Part shown: positions 18,270 through 25,969 of the stretch, piece by piece
Layout of the letters: each line of letters starts with the position of its first letter
Position numbering within the stretch: position 1 is the stretch's first letter
DNA from: Novosphingobium aureum
GTDB taxonomy: Bacteria > Pseudomonadota > Alphaproteobacteria > Sphingomonadales > Sphingomonadaceae
Assembly: GCF_015865035.1 (NCBI RefSeq)
Contig: NZ_JADZGI010000001.1
Coordinates: 2,356,001 to 2,420,000 of the forward strand
DNA: 64,000 nt
Direction of reading: 5' to 3'
Made by a program: the position numbers and the translations under genes
The notes under the pieces: model-generated
Databases searched by the model: none
What the model saw: the letters and a program-made list of their open reading frames with translations, nothing else
What the model was told of the DNA's origin: nothing

Positions 18270-18938
18270 TTACCACTCCCCCCGGTAATCGTGGTTCTCG
18301 CCGACCATCGCGGTGAGCGAAGTAACGCCGCCCGAAGGCTCGACGGTGTGACGACCCGGCTCCTGCGTGCCGGCCTTGGGCGTCTCGCCAGCGGCCAGCG
18401 CATCGAGGACCTTGTCGAGGCGCTCCGGGGTGAGGTCCTCGTAGTTATCGTCGTTGATTTGAACCATTGGCGCAGAGGCGCAATTGCCCATGCACTCGAC
18501 CTCGGTGAACGACCAGAGGCCGTCCTCGGTCGTGTGGCCCTTCTTCATCCCGCGCTTCTGGCATGCAGAGATGATGTCATCCGACCCGCGCAGCATGCAG
18601 GGCGTCGTACCGCAGACCTGCACGTGGAACCGGCCGATCGGCGCGATGTTGTACATCGTGTAGAAGGTCGCGACCTCGACGACGCGAATGATCGGCATGT
18701 CGAGGTAGTCGGCCACATATTCCATTACCGGAATGGGAAGCCAGCCTTGCGTGTTCTCCTCCGCACCGACCTGACGCTGGGCCAGATCGAGCAGCGGCAT
18801 CACGGCCGAGCGCTGACGCCCTTCCGGATAGCGCGAAAGCACTTCCTTCGCCTTTTCGGCGTTCTGCGCGGTCCACGCGAAGTTGCCCCAACGAGCCCGC
18901 AGTTCGGGCGTGTCGGGTTCGATATAGCGGTCAGCCAT
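18270..18938 (-). CDS. nuoE: NADH-quinone oxidoreductase subunit E
   Basis: 222 residues, thioredoxin-like subunit with the N1a 2Fe-2S cluster. Four cysteine ligands are seen in QVCGTTPCMLRGSDD and VECMGNCASAPMVQIN. A C-terminal extension of about 50 mostly polar residues follows the family core. Its ATG lies eight bases inside the end of the preceding small membrane-protein gene. Confidence 0.96.
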   Translation of the reverse strand: MADRYIEPDTPELRARWGNFAWTAQNAEKAKEVLSRYPEGRQRSAVMPLLDLAQRQVGAEENTQGWLPIPVMEYVADYLDMPIIRVVEVATFYTMYNIAPIGRFHVQVCGTTPCMLRGSDDIISACQKRGMKKGHTTEDGLWSFTEVECMGNCASAPMVQINDDNYEDLTPERLDKVLDALAAGETPKAGTQEPGRHTVEPSGGVTSLTAMVGENHDYRGEW

Positions 18939-19131
18939 GCTTACCCCTGCGCTTCAGCCATTCGTCCTGGCCGAAAAAGAAAATCTCGAAGCCACCGATC
19001 GCGGTTGCCAGCATCGCCACCAGCGGCGAAGGCTGGTAGCCCATCGACAGGACCCCGAAGTACAGACCAACGAGGAACAGCCCGGTAAGGGCCGCCCACA
19101 CGCGGATCATCTTGACCGTATCAAGCTTCAT
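18931..19131 (-). CDS. Small two-helix membrane protein inside the nuo operon
   Basis: 66 residues, unknown family. Two hydrophobic segments at about 9-29 and 36-53 are followed by a basic tail KRRGKHG. The ATG at 19131 is preferred because GGAG lies eight bases upstream and it forms an ATGA overlap with the upstream gene; an upstream in-frame start at 19155 is possible. It overlaps nuoE by eight bases. Tight coupling inside the operon suggests a link to complex I, for example as an assembly factor or supernumerary subunit, but no homology supports this directly. Confidence 0.75.
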   Translation of the reverse strand: MKLDTVKMIRVWAALTGLFLVGLYFGVLSMGYQPSPLVAMLATAIGGFEIFFFGQDEWLKRRGKHG

Positions 19132-19478
19132 CGAATGAACTCCACCCGCGAGCACAGCTCGCCCTCGAAGCTATAGACCACGATGACGTCGAACGGTTCG
19201 ACCAGCTCCGAGCCATCGGAAGCGGGACCGCGCGTGACGTGCTCGCGGAAAACGACGAAGTTGTCGCTTTCCTGCGCGTGGACGATCTCGGCATTGTTCT
19301 GCGGCCATTTGGCGAAAGCGGCAGCAAGACCGCTGCGCGTTCCTTCCTTGCCTTCGCGCACAACTGCACCGCGATAGTTGGCCTCACAGGCACCTTCCGT
19401 CATGTAGGAGACGTAAGTGTCCACATCTTGTGCGTTATAGGCCGCGATCATGGCCTTCGCAGTTTCGAGCTTGCTCAC
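19128..19478 (-). CDS. NTF2-like/SnoaL-type protein inside the nuo operon
   Basis: 116 residues. The pattern ETAKAMIAAYNAQDVDTYV followed by alternating strands ending in VVYSFEGELCSRVEFIR fits a single cone-shaped NTF2-like domain, as in SnoaL cyclases and ketosteroid-isomerase-like proteins. Such domains bind small ligands or dimerise; no catalytic residue set can be assigned. The GTG start at 19478 makes a GTGA overlap with nuoD. It is inserted between nuoD and nuoE with no break in coupling, so it is probably co-translated with complex I. Confidence 0.78.
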   Translation of the reverse strand: MSKLETAKAMIAAYNAQDVDTYVSYMTEGACEANYRGAVVREGKEGTRSGLAAAFAKWPQNNAEIVHAQESDNFVVFREHVTRGPASDGSELVEPFDVIVVYSFEGELCSRVEFIR

Positions 19479-20686
19479 CGGTCGCACTCCCCGAACACGA
19501 CGTCGATCGCGCCAAGGATGGCGGTCGCGTCAGGCAACATGTGGCCCTTGGACATGAAGTCCATCGCCTGAAGGTGCGAAAACGCGGTCGGCCGGATCTT
19601 GCAGCGGTACGGCTTGTTCGAACCGTCCGACACCAGATATACGCCGAACTCACCCTTGGGGCTTTCGGTCGCGACGTAGACCTCACCGGCGGGCACATGA
19701 TAGCCCTCGGTGTAGAGCTTGAAGTGATGGATCAGCGATTCCATCGAGCTCTTCATCTCGGCGCGCTTGGGCGGACCGACCTTGCGGTCGGCGGTCATGA
19801 CAGGGCCTTCGGGCATTTCGGCCAGACACCGCTTCATGATCCTGGCCGACTGACGCACTTCCTCGACGCGGACCATGAACCGGTCGTAGCAATCCGAGGC
19901 GGTACCGACCGGAATCTCGAAGTCCATGCGGTCGTAGACGTCGTAAGGCTGCGCCTTGCGGATGTCCCAGGCAATGCCCGCAGCACGGATCATCGGGCCG
20001 GAAAAACCCCAGGCGAGCGAGTCTTCCTTGCTGGTAACCGCGATGTCGACGTTGCGCTGCTTGAAGATGCGGTTGTCGACGACGAGGCTCATCGCGTCCT
20101 CAAACAGCGTCGGAAGACGCGTGTCGAGCCAATCGGCGATATCGGTCAGCAGCTTGAGCGGCACATCCTGATGAACGCCGCCGGGGCGGAACCAGGCCGA
20201 GTGCATGCGGGCGCCAGATGCGCGCTCGAAGAAATTGAGGCAGTCCTCGCGGATCTCGAACAGCCACAGGTTCGGCGTCATCGCGCCCACGTCCATGACG
20301 TGGCTGCCGATGTTGAGCATGTGGTTGCAGATGCGGGTCAGCTCGGCGAACAGCACGCGAAGGTACTGGGCGCGAAGCGGAACCTCGAGGTTGAGCAACT
20401 TCTCGATCGCCAGAACGTAGCTGTACTCCATCGCCAGCGGCGAGCAGTAGTCGAGGCGATCGAAGTAAGGCAGCGCCTGCGTGTAGGTCTTGTTCTCGAT
20501 CAGCTTCTCGGTGCCGCGATGCAGCAGGCCGACGTGCGGATCGATGCGCTCGATGATTTCGCCATCGAGTTCCATCACCATGCGAAGCACACCGTGGGCC
20601 GCAGGGTGCTGCGGGCCGAAGTTGATCGTGTAGTTGGTGATGACGTCGTCGCCGGTGGTGGGCGACTGTTCGAGCTGGAGGCTCAT
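19475..20686 (-). CDS. nuoD: NADH-quinone oxidoreductase subunit D
   Basis: 403 residues, the 49-kDa subunit related to NiFe hydrogenase large subunits, lining the quinone site next to cluster N2. Conserved text includes NFGPQHPAAHGVLRMVMELD, DPHVGLLHRGTEKLIE and DRLDYCSPLAMEYSYVLAIE. It is encoded separately from nuoC, unlike in enterics. The ATG overlaps the nuoC stop (ATGA). Confidence 0.97.
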   Translation of the reverse strand: MSLQLEQSPTTGDDVITNYTINFGPQHPAAHGVLRMVMELDGEIIERIDPHVGLLHRGTEKLIENKTYTQALPYFDRLDYCSPLAMEYSYVLAIEKLLNLEVPLRAQYLRVLFAELTRICNHMLNIGSHVMDVGAMTPNLWLFEIREDCLNFFERASGARMHSAWFRPGGVHQDVPLKLLTDIADWLDTRLPTLFEDAMSLVVDNRIFKQRNVDIAVTSKEDSLAWGFSGPMIRAAGIAWDIRKAQPYDVYDRMDFEIPVGTASDCYDRFMVRVEEVRQSARIMKRCLAEMPEGPVMTADRKVGPPKRAEMKSSMESLIHHFKLYTEGYHVPAGEVYVATESPKGEFGVYLVSDGSNKPYRCKIRPTAFSHLQAMDFMSKGHMLPDATAILGAIDVVFGECDR

Positions 20687-21447
20687 GCCTTGTCCCCCCT
20701 GTCCTTTTCGTCCGTTGCAGGTGCCGGCGCGGACTCCTTGTCGGCTGCCTTGGCATCCGCCTTGGCATCGGCCCCCGTGTCCTTGGCGGACTCGGTGGTC
20801 TTCTTCTCGGCAACCGGAGGCACAGCCGGAGCGTCAGCCTTCTCGTCACCGGGAAGCACGTACTCGGCGCCTTCCCAGGGACTCATGAAATCGAAGCTGC
20901 GGAAGTCCTGAGCCAGCTTGACCGGCTCGTAGACGACGCGCTTGTCTTCCTCGGAATAGCGCAGCTCGACATAGCCCGTGAGCGGAAAGTCCTTGCGGAA
21001 CGGATGCCCCTCGAAGCCGTAGTCGGTCAGAATGCGACGCAGGTCGTTGTTGCCTGCGAAGATCACGCCGTAGAGATCGAAGACCTCGCGCTCGAGCCAG
21101 CCCGCGTTGGGCCACAGCGTGGTAACGGTCGGCACCGGCGTGTTCTCGGCGGCGTGCACCTTCACCAGCAGGCGATGGTTACGCGTGACCGAAAGCAGCA
21201 TGTAGACAACCTCGAAGCGCTCGGCGCGCTGCGGGTAGTCGACACCGGCGATTTCCATGAGCTGCTGGTATTCGTGCTCATCGCGCAGCAGACGCAAGGC
21301 CTCCGCGAGTTCGTCACGAGCAACCGTGAGGACGATCTCGCCGTGCTGATCGACGGCGCCGACAAGGCGCGAACCGAGCGTCGCGTTCACAGCCTCGATG
21401 ACACCGTCATTCGTGGCGAAGCGCGGGGCGGAATGAAGAACGGTCAT
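20683..21447 (-). CDS. nuoC: NADH-quinone oxidoreductase subunit C
   Basis: 254 residues, 30-kDa subunit of complex I. The core contains REVFDLYGVIFAGNNDLRRI, then GFEGHPFRKDFPLTGYVELR, matching the family signature. Residues about 198-254 form a low-complexity Ala/Lys/Asp/Glu/Pro tail not needed in shorter NuoC proteins. ATG at 21447 is preferred over an in-frame TTG at 21465 because GAGGAG lies upstream at a normal distance. Start lies 14 nt after the nuoB stop. Confidence 0.95.
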   Translation of the reverse strand: MTVLHSAPRFATNDGVIEAVNATLGSRLVGAVDQHGEIVLTVARDELAEALRLLRDEHEYQQLMEIAGVDYPQRAERFEVVYMLLSVTRNHRLLVKVHAAENTPVPTVTTLWPNAGWLEREVFDLYGVIFAGNNDLRRILTDYGFEGHPFRKDFPLTGYVELRYSEEDKRVVYEPVKLAQDFRSFDFMSPWEGAEYVLPGDEKADAPAVPPVAEKKTTESAKDTGADAKADAKAADKESAPAPATDEKDRGDKA

Positions 21448-21461
21448 TGTCTGTTCGCTCC

Positions 21462-22025
21462 TCAACGCTCGACGGTGCCGACGCGGCGGATCTTGCGCTG
21501 CAGCTGCATCACGCCATAGAGCAGCGCCTCCGCGGTCGGAGGGCAGCCCGGAACGTAGATGTCGACCGGCACGATGCGGTCACAGCCGCGCACGACGCTG
21601 TAGCTGTAGTGGTAATAGCCACCACCATTGGCGCACGAGCCCATCGAGATGACGTACTTGGGCTCCGACATCTGGTCATAGACCTTGCGCAGCGCTGGAG
21701 CCATCTTGTTGCAAAGCGTGCCCGCGACGATCATCACGTCCGACTGGCGCGGCGAGGCGCGCGGCGCAGCGCCGAAGCGCTCCATGTCGTAACGCGGCAT
21801 GTTCACGTGGATCATCTCGACCGCGCAGCACGCAAGACCGAAGGTCATCCACCACAGCGAGCCGGTACGGGCCCACTGGAACAGTTCCTCGGTCGAGGTG
21901 ACGAGGAAGCCCTTGTCGGACACTTCCTGATTGAGGTCGTTGAAGAACGCTTGGTCGGGAGCGGTTACCGAGGTACCCTGCGCCGGAGCAAGCGGTTGGC
22001 CGGAGGAGTTCACGAGAGTGCTCAT
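21462..22025 (-). CDS. nuoB: NADH-quinone oxidoreductase subunit B
   Basis: 187 residues, the subunit carrying terminal cluster N2. The tandem cysteines appear in GLACCAVEMIHV, with the others in ISMGSCANGGGYY and YVPGCPPTAEALLYG. The frame is open further upstream, but MSTLVNSSG at 22025 overlaps the nuoA stop by four bases (ATGA) and gives the normal length. Confidence 0.97.
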   Translation of the reverse strand: MSTLVNSSGQPLAPAQGTSVTAPDQAFFNDLNQEVSDKGFLVTSTEELFQWARTGSLWWMTFGLACCAVEMIHVNMPRYDMERFGAAPRASPRQSDVMIVAGTLCNKMAPALRKVYDQMSEPKYVISMGSCANGGGYYHYSYSVVRGCDRIVPVDIYVPGCPPTAEALLYGVMQLQRKIRRVGTVER

Positions 22026-22396
22026 TCCCAGTCCAGAGCTCCCTTCTTCCATGCATAGGCGAGGCCGATGGCCAGTTCGCCGAGGAATACCATCATGGTC
22101 GTCCAGCCTGCCCAGCCGGTCATGTCGAGCGACACGGCCCAGGGAAACAGGAACGCAGCTTCGAGGTCGAAGATGATGAACAGGATCGCGACGAGATAGA
22201 AGCGCACGTCGAACTGGCTGCGCGGGTCTTCGAAGGCGGGGAAGCCGCACTCGTACTCGCTCAACTTGTCGGCGTCAGGCCGATGCGTTCCCGTGAGGCG
22301 CGCCACTGCCATAGGCAGGAACACGATCACCGAGGACAAGGCGATCGCGATCACCAGGAAAATCAAAATCGGCAGATATTGCGACAGATCAGTCAA
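22022..22396 (-). CDS. nuoA: NADH-quinone oxidoreductase subunit A
   Basis: 124 residues with three membrane helices. The conserved loop KLSEYECGFPAFEDPRSQFD and the helix FYLVAILFIIFDLEAAFLFP identify it. No ATG is near the expected N-terminus; TTG at 22396 gives TDLSQYLPILIFLVIAI and has AGAGG about ten bases upstream. An in-frame upstream ATG would add about 40 atypical residues. First gene of the complex I operon. Confidence 0.93.
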   Translation of the reverse strand: MTDLSQYLPILIFLVIAIALSSVIVFLPMAVARLTGTHRPDADKLSEYECGFPAFEDPRSQFDVRFYLVAILFIIFDLEAAFLFPWAVSLDMTGWAGWTTMMVFLGELAIGLAYAWKKGALDWE

Positions 22397-22928
22397 TGGT
22401 CTCTGGCCTCTTACCGGGGACGATTGCCGGACTCTAGCCACGAGCGGCGTCCGGTCGTTGGGCGCGTCCTTAGGCCAGCCCATCGGGCATCGCAAGGTGT
22501 CCGGACGCATTAATCCGCCCATCTTCCTTGCAATGCAACAAAACTACGTATTTTCGCTGATCAACAGTCCCGCGGGTGCATTAAATTCAAGCGCATTATG
22601 GGAACGCTCCCTCGATCCTCCACTCGGCTGGGTAACCACCGTCAGCGAACGACGTGAGGCGAGTCGAAATCCGCTGCCCCAATCACGATCATACGCTAAT
22701 GATAGTGATTAGCAACTTAGCGCGCAGCTTCCACGACTAGGGATGACAAGGGAAACACGAAGCGCACGCGCGATATCGGCGCAACGGACTTCATTTCGCC
22801 ATAACGGGAAGCAATAAGCACCGGAAACCGGGACGAGGTCAGCGTCGGCAGACCGAGCATGTCATTGCAAATACCGCAGCGCAGCATTATCCCCGTGAGC
22901 AACGAAACAGCAAAGAAAGGCCTTGGCC
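22397..22928. other. Divergent intergenic region between nuoA and thiolase
   Basis: About 530 nt with lower GC than its surroundings and no convincing gene. It must hold the promoters of the nuo operon and of the thiolase gene. It contains the short palindrome TTGCAATGCAA at 22528-22538 and a Fur-box-like inverted repeat at 22681-22713, listed separately. I could not assign -35/-10 elements with confidence. Confidence 0.7.
22681..22713. promoter_or_regulatory. Fur-box-like inverted repeat upstream of nuoA and thiolase
   Basis: The 19-mer GCTAATGATAGTGATTAGC (22695-22713) matches the classical Fur consensus GATAATGATAATCATTATC at 15 of 19 positions and is itself an inverted repeat (GCTAAT/ATTAGC). 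It overlaps a longer repeat, 22681-22692 against 22699-22710, with one mismatch in 12. It is 299 nt upstream of nuoA and 216 nt upstream of the thiolase ATG. Fur binding is an inference; the sphingomonad Fur motif may differ from the E. coli one. Confidence 0.45.
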
Positions 22929-24122
22929 ATGTCCCAGATTTCGCCTTCCGACCCGATTGTAATCCTGTCCTATGCGCGAACCCCTATGGGCGGCCTTCAG
23001 GGCGCTTTTGCCGATGTCGATGCAACGGAACTCGGAGCGACCGCCGTTAAGGCTGCGGTGGAAAGGGCGGGCGTTGCCGGCGATGATGTCGAACGCATCT
23101 ACATGGGCTGCGTCCTGCCCGCCGGACTAGGGCAGGCCCCTGCCCGCCAGGCCGCACTCAAGGCCGGGCTGCCCAAATCCGTCCAGGCGACCACTGTCAA
23201 CAAGGTATGCGGCTCGGGCATGCAGACGGTGATCATGGGCTCGGAGGCCCTCGCATCCGGCTCGATCGACGTCGTCATTGCAGGTGGCATGGAGTCGATG
23301 ACCAATGCCCCTTACCTCACCAAGAAGCACCGTTCGGGCGCGCGTGCCGGGCATGATACCCTCTATGATCACATGTTCCTCGACGGACTCGAAGATGCCT
23401 ATGACGGCTCAGCCATGGGATCTTTCGCGCAGGTCACTGCCGACGAATACCAGCTGACCCGTGAGATGCAGGATGCCTATTCGATCGAGTCACTGCGCCG
23501 CGCCAATGCCGCGATCGAATCCGGTGCCTTCGCCGACGAGGTCGTGCCGGTGACCGTGAAAAGCCGGAAGGGCGAACTCGTCGTCGATACCGACGAACAA
23601 CCGCCCAAGGGTCGCCCCGACAAGATTCCGACCTTGCGCGCAGCCTTCGCCAAGGACGGCACGATCACCGCAGCATCCTCGAGTTCGATCTCGGACGGCG
23701 CGGCCGCGATGGTCCTTACCCGCAAGAGTGTCGCCGATGCCAAGGGTTACACCGCTCTCGCCACCGTCATCGGGGTCGAGGCCCACGCGCAGGAGCCCTC
23801 GCAGTTCACCACAGCGCCCGTTGGGGCCATCGAGAAGCTCGCAAAGAAGATCGGCTGGTCGCTCGACGAGGTCGACCTGTTCGAGATCAACGAAGCCTTC
23901 GCGTGCGTTGCCATGTTCGCGATCAAGGACCTCGGCATTACCCATGACAAGGTCAATATCCACGGCGGCGCGACCGCACTGGGCCACCCGATCGGAGCCT
24001 CGGGTACGCGCATTATCGTGACGCTGCTCAACGCACTCAAGGCCAAGGGCCTCAAGAAGGGCATTGCCAGCCTGTGCATCGGCGGCGGCGAAGCCACTGC
24101 GATTGCGGTCGAAATGGCCTGA
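22929..24122 (+). CDS. Acetyl-CoA C-acetyltransferase (thiolase)
   Basis: 397 residues, full-length thiolase II. Catalytic Cys94 lies in NKVCGSGMQT, the histidine motif in GGATALGHPIGASG, and the second cysteine (383) in SLCIGGGEATAIAVEM. It condenses two acetyl-CoA to acetoacetyl-CoA or runs the reverse in degradation; no phaB or CoA-transferase neighbour decides between a polyhydroxybutyrate and a catabolic role. ATG at 22929 is chosen over an in-frame TTG because AAAGAAAGG lies eight bases before it. A strong terminator follows. Confidence 0.95.
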   Translation: MSQISPSDPIVILSYARTPMGGLQGAFADVDATELGATAVKAAVERAGVAGDDVERIYMGCVLPAGLGQAPARQAALKAGLPKSVQATTVNKVCGSGMQTVIMGSEALASGSIDVVIAGGMESMTNAPYLTKKHRSGARAGHDTLYDHMFLDGLEDAYDGSAMGSFAQVTADEYQLTREMQDAYSIESLRRANAAIESGAFADEVVPVTVKSRKGELVVDTDEQPPKGRPDKIPTLRAAFAKDGTITAASSSSISDGAAAMVLTRKSVADAKGYTALATVIGVEAHAQEPSQFTTAPVGAIEKLAKKIGWSLDEVDLFEINEAFACVAMFAIKDLGITHDKVNIHGGATALGHPIGASGTRIIVTLLNALKAKGLKKGIASLCIGGGEATAIAVEMA

Positions 24123-24158
24123 GTACGCCCCGACCTGGGCACCAGCCCTCAAGGTAAC

Positions 24159-24198
24159 AAAAAGAAACCCCCGCTGTTGTCAGCGGGGGTTTCTTTTT
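24159..24198. terminator. Bidirectional intrinsic terminator after thiolase
   Basis: A perfect 18-bp stem pairs 24159-24176 with 24181-24198 around the four-base loop TTGT. The stem is GC-rich at its tip and carries an A-run on the left and a T-run on the right, so it can end transcription from the thiolase (+) and from the convergent SH3 gene (-). Confidence 0.93.
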
Positions 24199-24242
24199 CT
24201 CAGCCTCATCTTGAACAACGAGCCCGATCACCAGGCTATCGA

Positions 24243-24746
24243 TCAGGGCGCACCCGCCCCCCAGATCGCATCCTCGCGAACGAAGCCGCGATGCCCTTCG
24301 ACATCGAAACTGCACCAACCGGCTTCGCATTCACCAAGCAACCCGACGACACCCGGCTCAACCTGCCACAACAAGGCAGAGCCACTGTTTCCTTCGGCAT
24401 GCATTTCAACCAGTTCCCCGGCTCGCACGATTGCGCCGCGCTGGCGCGACAACAGCAGGTCGCGCATCCAACCGCGCGTTCCATCAGGGTCCTCGATCTG
24501 GCGCCAGGGCCCTTCGCGGCGGACGACCTTCACCGGCAGGTGCATGCGCCTGTAAACCCATTCGATCCGGAAACTGTTGCCCGGACCCACGCGCATATTG
24601 GCGACTTCGGCGTCGATCGAAGCCCAATACGGCACGCCATTGTCATCCTCGGCATGAGCAGGTGCGCTCATGCTGCCGAAGCTCAGGCCACTCAAGCCCA
24701 GCGCAAGCGCAGCAAGCGCCGCAGTAGAAAAACAACGAAGCGTCAT
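24243..24746 (-). CDS. Exported SH3-domain protein
   Basis: 167 residues. A signal peptide (about 1-32, ending near APAHAE) is followed by two bacterial SH3-like segments: ASIDAEVANMRVGPG to WRQIEDPDGTRGWM, and AEGNSGSALLW to WCSFDVEGHRGFVREDAIWG. Proteins of this type are periplasmic and often bind the cell wall; no catalytic domain is attached. ATG at 24746. Its 3' end faces the shared terminator at 24159-24198. Confidence 0.88.
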   Translation of the reverse strand: MTLRCFSTAALAALALGLSGLSFGSMSAPAHAEDDNGVPYWASIDAEVANMRVGPGNSFRIEWVYRRMHLPVKVVRREGPWRQIEDPDGTRGWMRDLLLSRQRGAIVRAGELVEMHAEGNSGSALLWQVEPGVVGLLGECEAGWCSFDVEGHRGFVREDAIWGAGAP

Positions 24747-24828
24747 GGCCCTTATCTACCGCCTGATCGCGAGCTGCTTCAAGGCTTCTTGACCGCGTGA
24801 CTGTGGACGGCGATAGCTCACGATCACG

Positions 24829-25848
24829 ATGCCAGTGGTCTCCGATCTGTCCGCCTCCTCGCCTCCACCTTCGCGCCCGCGCGTCATTGTGACGCGCAAG
24901 CTCGATCACCGCGTCGAGGAACGCATGGCGGAGCTGTTCGATGTCACGTTCAATACGAATGACGAGGCCATGGACCGAGACGCCCTGGCCGCAGCAATGC
25001 GCAACTGCGACGTCATCGTACCGACCGTTACCGACCGGATCGACGCAGCGCTGATCGAACAGGCTGGCGACAGGCTGGGCATGATCGCCAATTTCGGAGC
25101 AGGAACCGAGCATATCGATATCGTCGCGGCCCGCCGCCGGGGCGTGATCGTGACCAATACGCCCGGGGTCTTCACCGACGACACAGCCGACATCACCATC
25201 GCCTTGATCATCATGGCAATGCGCAAGCTGGGTCGCGGCGCGCAGGTGCTCGCGCAAGGCAACTGGGAAGGCTGGAGCCCTACCAACCTGCTGGGCAATT
25301 CGCTTGCCGGCAAGACGCTCGGACTGGTCGGCATGGGCCGCATCGGACAGGCCGTTGCGCATCGCGCCCGCGCCTTCGGCATGGATATCCGTTACCACAA
25401 CCGCAATCGGCTGCCCGGTTCGATCGAAAACATGGTCAATGCGCGCTACGAAGGCGATCTCGACACCCTCTTCGCCGAGGCTGACGTGCTCAGCCTGCAC
25501 TGCCCGCTGACCCCGGCGACGCGCCACCTCGTAAACGAACGCAAGCTAGCACTGATGAAGCCGGGAGCGTGTCTAGTGAACACGGGCCGCGGCCCGCTGA
25601 TAGACGAAACTGCTCTCATCGAGGCCCTGCAGAGCGGTCGGCTCGGCAGCGCCGGCCTCGACGTATATTCCAGCGAGCCAAACGTTTCCCCCGAGCTACT
25701 GGCTGCCCCCAACCTTGTCGCCCTGCCCCATCTCGGCAGCGCAACCGAAGAGGGTCGTGCAACAGCCGGACACCGTATCATCGCCAATATCCGGTTCTGG
25801 GTCGACGGCCATCGCCCGCCGGATCAAGTCATCCCTGACTTGTCCTGA
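24829..25848 (+). CDS. D-isomer 2-hydroxyacid dehydrogenase (glyoxylate/hydroxypyruvate reductase type)
   Basis: 339 residues. The NAD(P)-binding motif GLVGMGRIGQAVAHRARAFG lies near 165-185; catalytic Arg, Glu and His are expected in VNTGRGPLIDETAL, the following GLDVYSSEP segment and LPHLGSAT. N-terminal FGAGTEHIDI fits the GHPR/D-glycerate dehydrogenase group, which reduces glyoxylate or hydroxypyruvate. Substrate cannot be fixed from sequence alone. It is divergent from the SH3 gene with 82 nt between starts. Confidence 0.9.
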   Translation: MPVVSDLSASSPPPSRPRVIVTRKLDHRVEERMAELFDVTFNTNDEAMDRDALAAAMRNCDVIVPTVTDRIDAALIEQAGDRLGMIANFGAGTEHIDIVAARRRGVIVTNTPGVFTDDTADITIALIIMAMRKLGRGAQVLAQGNWEGWSPTNLLGNSLAGKTLGLVGMGRIGQAVAHRARAFGMDIRYHNRNRLPGSIENMVNARYEGDLDTLFAEADVLSLHCPLTPATRHLVNERKLALMKPGACLVNTGRGPLIDETALIEALQSGRLGSAGLDVYSSEPNVSPELLAAPNLVALPHLGSATEEGRATAGHRIIANIRFWVDGHRPPDQVIPDLS

Positions 25849-25904
25849 ACGATACGTCGGCACGCGTCCCAGGCACAAGCGGCGCGGTATGCAGTAAACG
25901 CGAA

Positions 25905-25939
25905 AAAAGGGCGCAAGCCATGTAGCCCGGCGCCCTTTT
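25905..25939. terminator. Probable bidirectional terminator
   Basis: AAAAGGGCGC at 25905-25914 pairs with GCGCCCTTTT at 25930-25939 around a 15-nt loop. A-rich sequence flanks the left and T-rich the right. It lies between the convergent hydroxyacid dehydrogenase and flavin oxidoreductase genes. Confidence 0.75.
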
Positions 25940-25969
25940 CGCTGTTTCCGACGATACGGCCGAACGCGG

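Noticed and set aside
22717..22902. A 61-codon minus-strand frame upstream of the thiolase
   Set aside because: No ribosome site, no family resemblance, and it lies in the regulatory region.
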